NCBI RefSeq assembly: GCF_003967555.1
Contig: NZ_BIFS01000002.1
Coordinates: forward strand, 1,488,001 to 1,552,000
Source of the DNA: Dictyobacter kobayashii
GTDB lineage: Bacteria > Chloroflexota > Ktedonobacteria > Ktedonobacterales > Ktedonobacteraceae
DNA length: 64,000 nucleotides
Direction of reading: 5' to 3'
How positions within the stretch are numbered: the first letter of the stretch is position 1; every line of letters starts with the position of its first letter. The position numbers were made by a program, and so were the translations under genes. Of the stretch, positions 28,740 to 38,283 are shown piece after piece. The notes beneath the pieces are model-generated. The model was not told the DNA's origin, searched no databases, and was given only the letters and a program-made list of their open reading frames with translations.

Positions 28740-29207
28740 CTATTCTACAGGTACCAGACTTTCTTCTTTTTGGATATGTCCAGGAATAGAGATATCTCCT
28801 ATCATAAAACCGTCTGGGCAGGCAGTGTAGAAGTGATGTGGTAGATGTGGAAGCTGTTCAAGCCACTTCCTGGCCAAATCTTTGGCATGTTGCTGGTCAC
28901 GTGCATAGACAAAGTGGTATGAGTCGCTTAGAGATTCATGTATATCCAAACTGGCACGTATAATCCAGAGGATTTGATATTCTTCCCACACCACAATATC
29001 TATATATTCTAACGATAGTTCTAAACCGATATACTGCGCCAAAGTAGCGACAATCGTCACTGCTTCACTACGGTAAATAGGCCGGCGTAAGAGTGCATGA
29101 TACACGGTTTTGGTCTCTAGTCCTGCAAGTATCGCAAGAGTAGAGATATCAAAAAAATGATATGCCCTAACCTGCTCTAAAGTAGGTTTCGTTTTTCTCT
29201 CTTCCAT
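28740..29207 (-). CDS. Hypothetical protein, second gene of a two-gene unit
   Basis: About 155 residues from ATG at 29207, five bases after the stop of the upstream small gene. The N-terminus (FFDISTLAILAGLETKTVYH) has a helix-turn-helix look, followed by AVTIVATLAQYIGLELSLEY, which fits a Cro/CI-like or short HTH fold. The C-terminal part (VWEEYQILWIIRASLDI) is beta-rich and unidentified. No membrane segment. Confidence 0.6.
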   Translation of the reverse strand: MEERKTKPTLEQVRAYHFFDISTLAILAGLETKTVYHALLRRPIYRSEAVTIVATLAQYIGLELSLEYIDIVVWEEYQILWIIRASLDIHESLSDSYHFVYARDQQHAKDLARKWLEQLPHLPHHFYTACPDGFMIGDISIPGHIQKEESLVPVE

Positions 29208-29212
29208 GATCA

Positions 29213-29425
29213 CTATCCGATCGCTTGAATATATACCTCAACAGCGATTTTTGCTGCCTCTTGCTCGCCTACAATAACTGCTAATTGCTCCTGTATGTTT
29301 CCAATCGAGTTGTACTGATTATTGATAATGTCGTGTGAGGCAGTGGCTCTAAAACTGTTCATTGCATGCTTCATGGCCTCACATTCCATTTCTATCCGCT
29401 TCCTCAAAAATGCGACTTCACTCAA
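29213..29425 (-). CDS. Small helical protein, paralogue of the gene at 50.5 kb
   Basis: 70 residues starting with TTG at 29425, supported by AGGAGC six bases upstream. It shares with the 80-residue product at 50495-50737 the pattern MSExAxLRxxIExE..AM at the start and GE..A...V..YIQA near the end. It is helical with no membrane segment. It forms a unit with the downstream gene and may be controlled by the operator at 29469-29512. Function unknown. Confidence 0.65.
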   Translation of the reverse strand: MSEVAFLRKRIEMECEAMKHAMNSFRATASHDIINNQYNSIGNIQEQLAVIVGEQEAAKIAVEVYIQAIG

Positions 29426-29468
29426 GAGAAGCTCCTTTCTAGTCGATACAATGAATAAGCATTTTCAA

Positions 29469-29512
29469 CATTACAATGATAGCATTACAATGCATAACAT
29501 TACAATGCTATC
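29469..29512. promoter_or_regulatory. Operator with three direct repeats and a nested inverted repeat
   Basis: CATTACAATG occurs three times (29469-29478, 29483-29492, 29498-29507), 14 and 15 bp apart. A perfect 9-bp inverted repeat, GATAGCATT/AATGCTATC, spans 29478-29512. It sits between the divergent small-protein operon and the HTH gene at 29598, which probably binds it. Confidence 0.75.
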
Positions 29513-29597
29513 CCTTAAACCTTATCGTTATTACCATATTCTGCTAATCCGTTCGCTCTGATACACTGACTTTGAATGAACACATAGGAGCGTTATA

Positions 29598-29822
29598 ATG
29601 TTGCGTCTCAGAGTAAAAGAGGTGGCGGAAGAAAAGGGGATAAACATAGCTAAGCTGGCAAGAAAGGCCGATTTAGATAATCGGACTGTGTATCGCATCG
29701 TACACGATCCGTTTGCTGAGATTACGACAGTTACACTTGGACGATTAGCTGAAGCGTTAGAAGTGTCTGTAAAAGATTTAGTAGAAGATGCTCCTGGTCA
29801 TTCCTCTAAGGACCAGCTCTAA
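29598..29822 (+). CDS. Small Cro/CI-type transcriptional regulator
   Basis: 74 residues, nearly all one XRE helix-turn-helix domain: VKEVAEEKGINIAKLARKA, NRTVYRIVHDP, TVTLGRLAEALEVSVKDLVE. A GGAGCG element precedes ATG. It is likely an autoregulator of the divergent promoter region with the CATTACAATG repeats. Confidence 0.85.
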   Translation: MLRLRVKEVAEEKGINIAKLARKADLDNRTVYRIVHDPFAEITTVTLGRLAEALEVSVKDLVEDAPGHSSKDQL

Positions 29823-30348
29823 ACATCTTCCTGTTCACAATTGCTCAAGCACACTTACTTACGGTGCCTCAGCAAACAGGTGAGATCACTCTTCGATGTA
29901 GCTTTTACAGCTAGATAGTTTACTCAAGTCGATGGTCATACTAACATTTCTCCAATTAAACCAGTAGCATATAAACGCTCAATGGCCAACTCCCTATTCA
30001 TAATTATTACGTGAGCAATCTGCTTCACATCTGGGGCATCAGCAAAGAAGAGTGTCAATAACAATGAGATTTACACATAGCTCGAAACAAAATGCTCCTT
30101 CTAAAAGGATTTTGTGAATATCTTTGAAAAATCTCCTCTCCCAAAGCCAGGAAATCCCGGTTTTGGGTGTATAATAGATGCCTCGCTACCCAAACTCCAA
30201 CCCCCAAACGATATTTTCCGCTCATACGCTCAATGTAGCATCATCGTGTGCTCTTTACTCTCCCAATAGATGTTTTACAAGGCTTGTCTACTATTACGGG
30301 TTTGGGCGGTGTGGCACTCTCTGTTTGTATGCTTGAAGGAGGAAACTC
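29823..30348. other. Intergenic region upstream of the ABC exporter
   Basis: About 525 bp with no supported gene. A TATAAT at 30170-30175 could be a -10 element; CCCAAA and TTTGGG just upstream form a small hairpin. GGAGGAAACTC at the right edge is the ribosome site of the ABC gene. Confidence 0.4.
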
Positions 30349-32116
30349 GTGCCGCGTATCATCTCATCAAACGAACTTCCTGCAACTGGGAACTTCATTC
30401 GTATTCTCCAGGCCTTTCGTCCGTACTGGTGGCGTGTGCTTCTGATCACTGTCATAATCCTGATGAATTCCACTCTTGGCACCGCTGTTGTCCCCGAAGT
30501 CACGAAAATGATCATTGACCAGGCTTTGCCGCGCAAAGATCTTACATTGCTGGCTTGGCTAGTGCTTGCGCTGATCGCCCTGCCAATATGTACTGGCCTC
30601 GTCAGCATTGCTCTGGATTACTTGAAAGTCACCCTGGCTCAGTATGTCATGCACAACTTGCGCATTGGTCTGTATGCTCATCTTCAAGCCGTTGCCCTGC
30701 GCTTCTACACGACCGAGCGCACCGGTGAGATCATCTCGCGCCTGACCAACGATGTCAACGGAGTGAGTGATGTGCTCAGCAATGCTCTGAGCGAGACGCT
30801 CTCCAACTCCATCGCGATGCTGACGACGCTGGTTGTGATGTTGAGTTTCAATGTGCCACTGACGCTCCTTTCTCTCGGCCTGACACCGCTCTTTGTCTAT
30901 CTGGCTTTGCATGTGGGTTCGGTCGTGCGAGGCGCAAGCAAAGAGACGCAGCAGACGTTGGCCGATGTCTTGTCTGTGTTTGAGGAGACACTCAATGTCA
31001 GCGGCACACTTCTTGTGAAGAGTTTCGGCAGGCAACGAGCCGAGACAACACGTTTGAGAGCGACAAGTGAAAGACTTGTAACCGTACAGGTCCGCCAGAC
31101 GATGATCGGGCGCTGGTTCCTCTTGAGCTTCCACATCTTTTTCAATATTGCTCCAGCCCTGGTCTACTATGCTGGAGGACTTCAGGTTATTGGTGGCCGC
31201 CTCAGCCTTGGTTCACTGGTCGCCTTTATCGCTCTGCAAAGCCAGTTCTTTCCTACATTGCGCCAATTGCTCGGCATTCCTCTCGACATCCAATCAGCAC
31301 TCGCCTCTTCGAGCGCCTTTTTGCGTACCTTGATCTCCCAATCGAGATCGCAGACCGTTCCGATGCCAGAGCGCTTGAGCATGTCACCGGGCATGTTCGC
31401 TTCCATCATGTGAGTTTCCAGTATCACCCCGAGCGACCAACGTTGATTGACGTCGATTTCGCAATTCAACCAGGACAACTCGTCGCCCTGGTTGGTCCGA
31501 GCGGCGCAGGCAAGACCACTGCGGCCTCCTTGTTGCCCAGGTTCTACGATGTGGAGCAAGGCGCTGTAGAGATCGATGGTCATGATGTACGCTCCGTGAC
31601 GCAGGAGAGCCTGCTCCAGCATATCGGTCTAGTGACACAGGAAACTTACCTGTTGAACACGACAATCCGCGAGAATATCGCCTACGGACAACCCGACGCT
31701 ACTGACGAGGAGGTGTTTGCCGCCGCGCAGGCCGCTCAGATCCACGAACGCATTCTGCAACTGCCCAACGGCTACGAGACAGTGGTAGGCCACGCGGTTA
31801 CGTTCTCTCTGGCGGCGAGAAGCAGCGCGTAGCAATTGCCCGTGTCTTGCTGAAAAATCCGCGCATCTTGATTCTGGATGAGGCGACGAGCTCCCTCGAT
31901 ACGCGCTCCGAGCGCCTGATTCAAGCAGCGCTCGCGGAACTCCAGATGGGGCGCACAACGCTGGCGATTGCTCACCGCCTCTCGACGATTCTCTCCGCCG
32001 ACCAGATCTTGGTCATGAACGCTGGACGTATCGTCGAGCGCGGAACGCACGCTGAACTCCTCCAGCAAGGGGGTCTCTATTTCCAATTCTATGATGAGCA
32101 ATTGAAATCGCGCTAA
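30349..32116 (+). pseudogene. ABC exporter (fused permease-ATPase) broken by two one-base deletions
   Basis: The full gene would encode about 589 residues: an exporter membrane domain (six helices, about 20-330), then an ATPase with Walker A GPSGAGKT, Q-loop VTQET, signature LSGGEKQRVAIAR and Walker B ILILDEATSSLD, then the H-loop AHRLS. Frame 1 breaks near 31308-31311 (continues as ERLFAYLDLP) and again near 31788-31792 (continues as RGYVLSGGEKQ). Total length plus two bases is divisible by three. GTG at 30349 follows AGGAGGAAACTC. Either recent decay or sequence errors; all motifs are preserved, which favours errors. Substrate unknown. Confidence 0.85.
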
Positions 32117-32671
32117 GACATGCCGAATCTCTTCTGCCAAAACATGTAGATCTCATTGTTATTGACACTCTTCTTTGCTGATGCCCCAGATGTGAAGCGG
32201 TTTGCTCACGTAAGTTAATACCAGTGCTCACATTGGAGGGTAAGCGCTTACGTGGGAGGGCCAAATCTGCCCGCTTGTTTTTTGCCCGGCGGTAGATCGT
32301 TCTACACGAATAAACCTATTTCGTAGAAGGATCTTGTGAAGTTGGAAGTAAAGCATATAATGCTCACTCAAAGGAATGAGGGCTAACAACTATCGAGATG
32401 ACAGAGGGAGTGCTCACTCTCACAGCTATTTCTACGCAAGCCCATCCGGCTTGTCCCACCTCCTTCATGTATCAGCCAAAGCCCAGTCACAATGAATAAT
32501 CAAGCCGAGCAATTCCATGCTATAATTTATTGAGATGGATCAAAGAAATCCATCATTCTAATTGCATACGATATATTTATCTCAATTATCCATATCATAA
32601 AAAACAGAAAACATACGATTGATATGGGCAAAATATGAGCAGTCATATGGCCATATCTCAAGGATAGTTAC
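32117..32671. other. Intergenic region
   Basis: About 555 bp; no gene supported. It is AT-rich from 32500 on, with AAGGA shortly before the next start. Confidence 0.4.
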
Positions 32672-33789
32672 ATGGATACGCAGCAACCATTATTTTCAAA
32701 CCAGGATTTTATTCCTCCCTCCAGTCTCATCAATTTACAACAGGCCCAACAACGGTTTGGGAATCAAAAATACAACTCCTCGTTGAGTTAATGTATACTG
32801 GTGACGCTCGTGCTGATGCTGTGATCAAGGAAATGGAAGAACTCGGTACTGAAGCACGAGAGAAACTCAATCGTGGGATCAGTCATGGCCTTAAGACGGT
32901 AGATCATCCCTCACCTGCTATCCAGGCATTTCTTGAAGACATAGAGCGTTATCCCAACTGGGTCGAGATGGAACGTTTGCAGCGCGGCTCGGAAGCATTT
33001 TTATCTATTGGAAGTACCTGGCTCACCCTATCACTTGGTCCAGGATCCCTAACCCACACCTACAGTTCTCCTTCTATTGCCAGTGTCCTGGTAAAGACTG
33101 GAAACCTGACGAAAATGGCACAACGTCGCCTCCTCGAAACTGGAACCTGGAATATCGCATCCATACTACCAGGTGGCTTGCTAAGAGGTGCGGATGGATA
33201 CATTCACAATGTCCAGGTCCGCTTACTCCATGCCCGCGTGCGCAAGACACTCCTCCAACGCCACTGGGATCAAAACGCTATGGGAACGCCAATCAATCAA
33301 GTTGAAATGACCCGCACCTGGCTCGACTTCACCTATGTTCCCTTCAGCGCACTGCACAAATTTGGATTACATTCACCGATCATGAGCTCTCAGATCTCTA
33401 TCACTTCTGGCAATATATCGCCTACCTGCTCGGTATTGATGAGCGTCTCTATCGCGAAGTAATAGACCAAAAGAGCGCCCAGGAAATACTAGAGCTTATT
33501 GATAGCACAACAGAAGGGGCAAGCCAGGATTCAAAGGTCCTGGTACAAGCTATGCTTGAAGCCATTACTGGCATCCTTCAACCCAGCCTTAAGCTTCCTC
33601 CAGCAACCATTTTCAATCTGGTAAGCGCAATCACACGCCATCTGCATGGAAACGTGCTAGCTGACCAATTAGACATCAAGAAAACCTGGATCAGTAATTA
33701 TCACTTGCAGCGATTACCTATCTCGTGCCCAACGTCCTGAATTCGTCGAATCCTATGCAGAAACAAACGCATCGAAGCGTTACACGTAA
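32672..33789 (+). pseudogene. Oxygenase MpaB-like (DUF2236) protein with three frame breaks
   Basis: Rebuilt, the gene encodes about 372 residues from ATG at 32672 (AAGGAT upstream). Frame breaks are at the A-run 32766-32770 (one base missing), near 33369 (one missing) and at 33714-33715 (one extra). The joined product reads IQLLVELMYTGDARADAV, SIGSTWLTLSLGPGSL, QVRLLHARVRKTLL and WLDFTYVPFSALHKFGLTFTD, matching the DUF2236 heme-oxygenase-like family of polymer-cleaving enzymes, which use His residues in such motifs. Not annotatable as one frame as given. Errors or decay. Confidence 0.7.
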
Positions 33790-34063
33790 AAATATTTCCA
33801 AAAAGTCGCCTCCTTATGAAGGTCCAACAATACCTCAACCGTACGCGAACGTTTCTATCCAGGAAGATTACCCCAGACACTGACAAACAATAAAATGAAC
33901 TCAGAAAAAAGTACTACACTTTTACCCTTACCGACGGTAATTACATATCTACAACCCCTTAAGCGAAGAAAATTAAATAACCATTTCCGCGCGGGGAGGG
34001 TGGACTGGCGTTAAGCCCGTAAGTTCAGGTAACTTCTCCTTTGAGCATTAAATATAACCAAGG

Positions 34064-34199
34064 TTTTTTTTTTGTTTTTTTTTTTTTTTGTTTTTTTTTT
34101 TATTCTTTTTTTTATCTTTTTTTTTTTTTGAGAATTTTTTTTTTTTTTATTTTTTTTTTTTTTTTTTTTTTTTTTTATATTTTTTTTTTTTTTTTTCTT
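34064..34199 (+). repeat. Long poly-T low-complexity tract
   Basis: Almost pure T over about 135 bp with scattered G, A and C. On the minus strand it turns the end of the adjacent winged-helix gene into polylysine. Such a tract is exceptional here and may mark an assembly join or low-quality sequence. The flanking bases 33790-34063 contain no gene. Confidence 0.85.
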
Positions 34200-34497
34200 T
34201 GTTTTGTGCGACGCGGAGAATTGAAAGATGGGAGCCCGATTTTTTTAATTTTCTGCGCACGTTTCCTATATGTTTATTCAACGCTTCTCTGTTCCACATA
34301 TCAAGCTCACTATGAAAAATATCTTCGACTAATTCTTTATCAGAGACTGGACGCTCGGTTAATAGATACCTCATCAGGTGATATTCAATGGGGGTAAAAC
34401 GGATTTGCCTCCCATTAAAAATGATCACTCGGACTTCATGTAGAAGATGTACTGTCAGATTATGAAATGTACAGACGCTGTTATGAACCATGGACAT
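34147..34497 (-). CDS. OmpR/PhoB-type winged-helix regulator, 3' end corrupted by the poly-T tract
   Basis: From ATG at 34497 (a GTG at 34512 is also possible) the protein reads FNGRQIRFTPIEYHLMRYLL and NREALNKHIGNVRRKLKKSG, the core of a trans_reg_C DNA-binding domain without a receiver domain. After SHLSILRVAQ it becomes lysines from the poly-T tract; the expected final beta-hairpin (GxGYxL) is missing. Its upstream region carries three 11-bp direct repeats. It is related in layout to the gene at 38284-38661. Likely the autoregulator of the integrative element. Confidence 0.7.
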   Translation of the reverse strand: MSMVHNSVCTFHNLTVHLLHEVRVIIFNGRQIRFTPIEYHLMRYLLTERPVSDKELVEDIFHSELDMWNREALNKHIGNVRRKLKKSGSHLSILRVAQNKEKKKKKYKKKKKKKKK

Positions 34498-34589
34498 TTT
34501 TTCTTCACCCACTTTTCGTACTACGCTGTTTTTCTCCAGCTAAGACGTTCTTCATATGTATGAACTATGCCAGTTTGAGGTTCTCTTGA

Positions 34590-34620
34590 ACAGATACAGC
34601 GCCTATACAACGCCCATACA
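34590..34620 (-). promoter_or_regulatory. Array of three 11-bp direct repeats (minus orientation)
   Basis: On the minus strand TGTATGGGC, TGTATAGGC and TGTATCTGT recur exactly every 11 bp (34620-34612, 34609-34601, 34598-34590). They lie about 90 bp upstream of the winged-helix gene. Direct repeats at one helical turn are the known binding mode of OmpR/SARP-type domains. The remaining bases to 34864 show no gene. Confidence 0.75.
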
Positions 34621-34864
34621 GAACCATGACATTTCCGTATATGGCTGTATAGGTGAGCTCAAAAATAATCGATGGATTATCTCAATAAAGTAAAGATAAT
34701 GTCAGACGAAGTTCTCAGATCTATTGAAACCAATAATGTTCTTTCTTGGAGGGGATGTATAATCAAATGATTATATGGCTGAGCCAGGAGAGGCTTAGGA
34801 GAGATTATCACGCGCGCTTATTAAATCATGCATCCATACATGAGAGACAGAAGGAGTCACACAC

Positions 34865-35527
34865 GTGCCAGAATATGCGCAAGTTCAAACATATGTTAGA
34901 TGTGACAAGAATACGTTTCCAGAAGTTGTCCATCAGTTCCGGCAAGTCTTAGAACACGTACATTGTATTTCTCCAGGAATTCTTGACTGGCTCTCACACC
35001 TGAACTGGCCATCCTGGGAACAGGGTTACGCAAACAATGCTCCAACTATCATGCTCCAATCACAAGCAGGCGTGTTTCTCGCACGCCCCTATGTATACTT
35101 CCCTCAATCCGATGAAGAAGAGAAGTGGGCCGGTTGGGTGGAATTAGCAATTCTTTTTGAAGCCGAATCCTTACAAGAAGTTACGATACCTGCTGAACCG
35201 TATAAAGTGCATGCAGGACAGTTCATATGGAATATTCTCAAAGCATTTTCACTAGCTTTTCTTGAAAACGGTATATATTTTACTGATGAGCTTCAAGACG
35301 GTCTAGGAGCAGAGATGGTAATGGAAAACAAGGAGAGTTTTTGGTGCTCCGCTGATCCCAATTCCATTTATCCTCTGTTCGATGCTGCACTTCTCTCGGT
35401 GGAGTTGGTGAGTCGTTTTCAGCCTATTCCCGAAATATTTGAGCAAGTTTATCTACCGGGAGCGATAGGTGTGGCTGTGAAAGGCCGCTTCCTCACTCTC
35501 CCTTGGAATGTATCACCTTCAGTTTGA
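34865..35527 (+). CDS. Hypothetical protein of the integrative element
   Basis: 220 residues, acidic and Trp/Phe-rich, starting GTG at 34865 with AGGAG nine bases upstream. Segments include WLSHLNWPSWEQGYANN, FLARPYVYFPQ and LGAEMVMENKESFWC. There is no membrane segment or recognised motif. It sits between the two 11-bp repeat arrays and is probably controlled with them. Function unknown. Confidence 0.6.
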   Translation: MPEYAQVQTYVRCDKNTFPEVVHQFRQVLEHVHCISPGILDWLSHLNWPSWEQGYANNAPTIMLQSQAGVFLARPYVYFPQSDEEEKWAGWVELAILFEAESLQEVTIPAEPYKVHAGQFIWNILKAFSLAFLENGIYFTDELQDGLGAEMVMENKESFWCSADPNSIYPLFDAALLSVELVSRFQPIPEIFEQVYLPGAIGVAVKGRFLTLPWNVSPSV

Positions 35528-35689
35528 CAAGGGCGTTTTTCTTGTTTTCTACTTCTGCTTACGCCAGATAGAGACACACAGTAAACATTACACCTGATAA
35601 TACATTAACATAAGTAACTCCCATAATCTTCTTCTTATGGTTTCCCAAAGTTCCCACTTTGCCTCCCCAAAAACGCAATTACAGTGAAC

Positions 35690-35731
35690 TGTATAGGTAT
35701 TGTGTAGGTACTGTATAGGTTCTGTATCTGT
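35690..35731 (+). promoter_or_regulatory. Array of four 11-bp direct repeats (plus orientation)
   Basis: TGTATAGGT, TGTGTAGGT, TGTATAGGT and TGTATCTGT start at 35690, 35701, 35712 and 35723, a strict 11-bp period. The last unit equals the last unit of the array at 34590-34620. It precedes the leader peptide and the replication operon, so it may be an activator site, or iterons. Confidence 0.8.
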
Positions 35732-35826
35732 ACAAACAAGCTCAAAATCGGCATAGTACATACAAGCAGTTGCTTAGCTCGCTGAAATAATCACTGCCGT
35801 TATTTACAGACTAAGGAAAGAAGCCA

Positions 35827-35946
35827 ATGGTAAAACAGACGCATCCAATCTATTTATATGCTCATCCATATGTCCGCACAACAGTTGCTTCAGATAAAAA
35901 TGAAACCTGCCATCTTCTTATGGATTTAGGAGGGCAACAATCATGA
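35827..35946 (+). CDS. 39-residue leader-like peptide coupled to the replication gene
   Basis: ATG at 35827 is preceded by AAGGAAAG. The peptide starts MVKQTHPIYLYAHPYV and ends LGGQQS; its stop overlaps the next start by ATGA (35943-35946). The next gene's ribosome site (GGAGGG) lies inside it. The Tyr/Pro/His-rich sequence has no known family. Coupling suggests control of translation of the initiator. Confidence 0.55.
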   Translation: MVKQTHPIYLYAHPYVRTTVASDKNETCHLLMDLGGQQS

Positions 35947-37337
35947 AGTGGTGTGTGCAATTTCCAGTAGAAGATATTTTGATTAAACGGCCTTGTTTAC
36001 GGAAAGCATGCGTTGGTAACAAAGCAGCCTCGACATTACTGAGTTTTTTGCTTTATCAGGTAAGCATCAATCAGGAGTTTAAAAAGCATATGGAAGAGAG
36101 CCTTCGTCCATTTACGACCTATGAAGGGCCAAAGGGTCAGGAAGAAGATTTTACCCTTTACAAAACACAGAGCGAAATAGTGGCTCAAATGGATAATGAA
36201 ATCAGTGATCGTACGTTACGCGATACAGCTATTCCTCTACTTGTGGCATTGGGTTATATCGATGTCGATGAGTCCGAAAAAACGAATCGCTATACACTGT
36301 ATCCTGCAAAAATTCAAGCGGGCATTAATAATCCTCCAACAAAACAGGAAATTCTTCCGATACTACAGCACTTGATTGAAAGGGGAAATATTTCTGATAA
36401 ATATAGGAAATACTTCCGGCGTTTGTCGGAAATGCTTCTGACAAATGACGGAAATAGTGCCGATGATAAAAACAACAACCGTAGAGCCTCTAGAGCCAAT
36501 CGAAAACCTTATAGTTCAACAGACAAGAATAGAAAGAGTTTTAAAGATACTAAAAAGAGAGTAACAGTAGCTGCTACAGACACTGATAAAAATCAAATTG
36601 AGATGGCCATTACACCCACCATCCCCATAGTATCTCCGGAAGCTTCACTCAATGATAGCCAGAACAAATCACCTCAGCGCACTATAAACACTCCTGATAT
36701 GGATGCATCTGAAACCATCACAACAATCATTCAAATGGTTGAACACCTGCGAGGTCGATGTTTTCAGGAATTGGAACGTCACCAACAAGCACGTGCGGCG
36801 GCGATCATTATGAAATTGCGGCCAGCATTAAGCCTCAAGGATATTGAAAAAGCCTGGCTCCATGGTTCAGATGAGTATTGGAAGAAAAATCATGATCCAT
36901 TAGGAATGAAGGTTACTGATCTGGCTCACCATAACAGCCATGGGAAACGCCGTATCATTGCCACCCTGGAGCATAAACGGCATCAGGAACTCATACAAAA
37001 GCAAGTATCGCGTCCAACCCTACCTTCGAGGCTAGAGGTTGATGGACAACATAGCAAATCTACATCCATGTCAGAGCAAGCAAATCCTAAATCAATAATG
37101 ACTGAGCAAGAGGCGATCCAGCTCGCGGCACAAATAAAACAAGATGGCCAGAAACATGAATACAAACTGCAGGCTCGTAGCTCCTGGACACATGACAGGT
37201 GGCTCGTAGAAGCGCAACTTGACCAACATATTTTTACAATCCACAGCCAGGCGGAATGGTCTAAAAAACTTGCAGAGGTACATGAGATTCTGCAACTGAA
37301 GAAAAAGTTAAATCCCATCGGAAAGGATACGATTTAA
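35943..37337 (+). CDS. Replication-initiator-like protein with N-terminal winged helix
   Basis: 464 residues. The N-terminal 150 residues form a winged-helix domain (ASTLLSFLLYQ, YKTQSEIVAQM, DRTLRDTAIPLLVALGYIDV, RYTLYPA) like DnaD/replication initiators of plasmids and integrative elements. A charged, Asn/Lys-rich linker follows, and then a helical region (VEHLRGRCFQELERHQQARA, LSLKDIEKAWLHGSDEYWKK). The stop overlaps the start of the DnaC-like gene (TAATG), so they are coupled. This order matches initiator plus helicase-loader pairs. Origin not identified. Confidence 0.7.
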   Translation: MKWCVQFPVEDILIKRPCLRKACVGNKAASTLLSFLLYQVSINQEFKKHMEESLRPFTTYEGPKGQEEDFTLYKTQSEIVAQMDNEISDRTLRDTAIPLLVALGYIDVDESEKTNRYTLYPAKIQAGINNPPTKQEILPILQHLIERGNISDKYRKYFRRLSEMLLTNDGNSADDKNNNRRASRANRKPYSSTDKNRKSFKDTKKRVTVAATDTDKNQIEMAITPTIPIVSPEASLNDSQNKSPQRTINTPDMDASETITTIIQMVEHLRGRCFQELERHQQARAAAIIMKLRPALSLKDIEKAWLHGSDEYWKKNHDPLGMKVTDLAHHNSHGKRRIIATLEHKRHQELIQKQVSRPTLPSRLEVDGQHSKSTSMSEQANPKSIMTEQEAIQLAAQIKQDGQKHEYKLQARSSWTHDRWLVEAQLDQHIFTIHSQAEWSKKLAEVHEILQLKKKLNPIGKDTI

Positions 37338-38128
37338 TGGATCGCATCACAAACTGGATACAGATAACGCAGAGAGAGATGGAGCATCAGAGAAAGGCTC
37401 ACGCCAAACAGCCAACGATGACAAAAGAATGCAGTAACTCACAACCATGTCCCGTTTGCAAAGGTGCTGGCTATCTCCGTGTAGAGGTTCCTGTTGGGCA
37501 TCCCCAATTTGGCAAACCATTTCCCTGTCAATGCAGTATTGAGCAGATACAACAGCATAAGCAACAAAAGCTCATCAAGCTATCGGGCATAGATACCTTA
37601 GAGTGTTTTCGTGCCGCCTCATTTGAGACCTACAATCCTTTTATTCAGGGTGTTCGCCAAGCGTATATGCAAGCATTTGAGTTTGCCTGTCAGCCAAAGG
37701 GATGGTTGATACTGGTTGGTGAATATGGATGTGGGAAAACGCATCTGGCAGTTTCCATTGCCAAGAAACAAATCGAAGCAGGAAACCTGGTATTATTTCA
37801 AGTCGTTCCTCGCTTGCTCGATTATTTACGTGCAGCATTTTCTCCAAACGCTGAACAAGACTATGATGAGCGTTTTCAACAACTGTGTAATACCGATCTA
37901 CTTATTCTAGATGACTTTGGCACCCAGAATAATACGCCATGGGCAGCGGACAAATTATTCCAGTTGCTCAATCATCGCTACAATGCCCAGGCTCCAACGG
38001 TGATTACGATGAACGCCGCTAGTTGGGAACAGGTGGAAGCTCGTCTTCATTCACGTTTTAATGACAAACACCTTGTCCACCTGATCAAAATGGATCACGC
38101 ACAAGATTACCGAATTCATGGGCAATAA
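37337..38128 (+). CDS. DnaC-like helicase-loader ATPase
   Basis: 263 residues. A zinc-finger-like cluster CPVCKGAGYL with CQC later lies at about 37-65, as in Gram-positive DnaI/DnaC proteins. Walker A is GEYGCGKTHLA (residues about 128-138) and Walker B LLILDDFGT. The C-terminal arginine-finger region includes SRFNDKHLV. It would load the replicative helicase for the element. It starts within the stop codon of the initiator gene. Confidence 0.88.
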   Translation: MDRITNWIQITQREMEHQRKAHAKQPTMTKECSNSQPCPVCKGAGYLRVEVPVGHPQFGKPFPCQCSIEQIQQHKQQKLIKLSGIDTLECFRAASFETYNPFIQGVRQAYMQAFEFACQPKGWLILVGEYGCGKTHLAVSIAKKQIEAGNLVLFQVVPRLLDYLRAAFSPNAEQDYDERFQQLCNTDLLILDDFGTQNNTPWAADKLFQLLNHRYNAQAPTVITMNAASWEQVEARLHSRFNDKHLVHLIKMDHAQDYRIHGQ

Positions 38129-38283
38129 CCTCACAGAGAGCACTCTTCATACATTTGTACGTACAACTCTCTTCGTGTAGAGAGAAGATTTTGGGGAAGA
38201 CAAAAGAAAACCTTCTCATCATTTATGGTATCAGGGGTGCTATTCTTGCTGCATAGAAGCAAGCAGACATTTATTACATAGAA

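Noticed and set aside
34612..35731. 11-bp repeats as replication iterons
   Set aside because: Iterons are usually longer (about 17-22 bp) and in one cluster; opposed orientation facing regulator genes fits operators better, though an origin role is not excluded.
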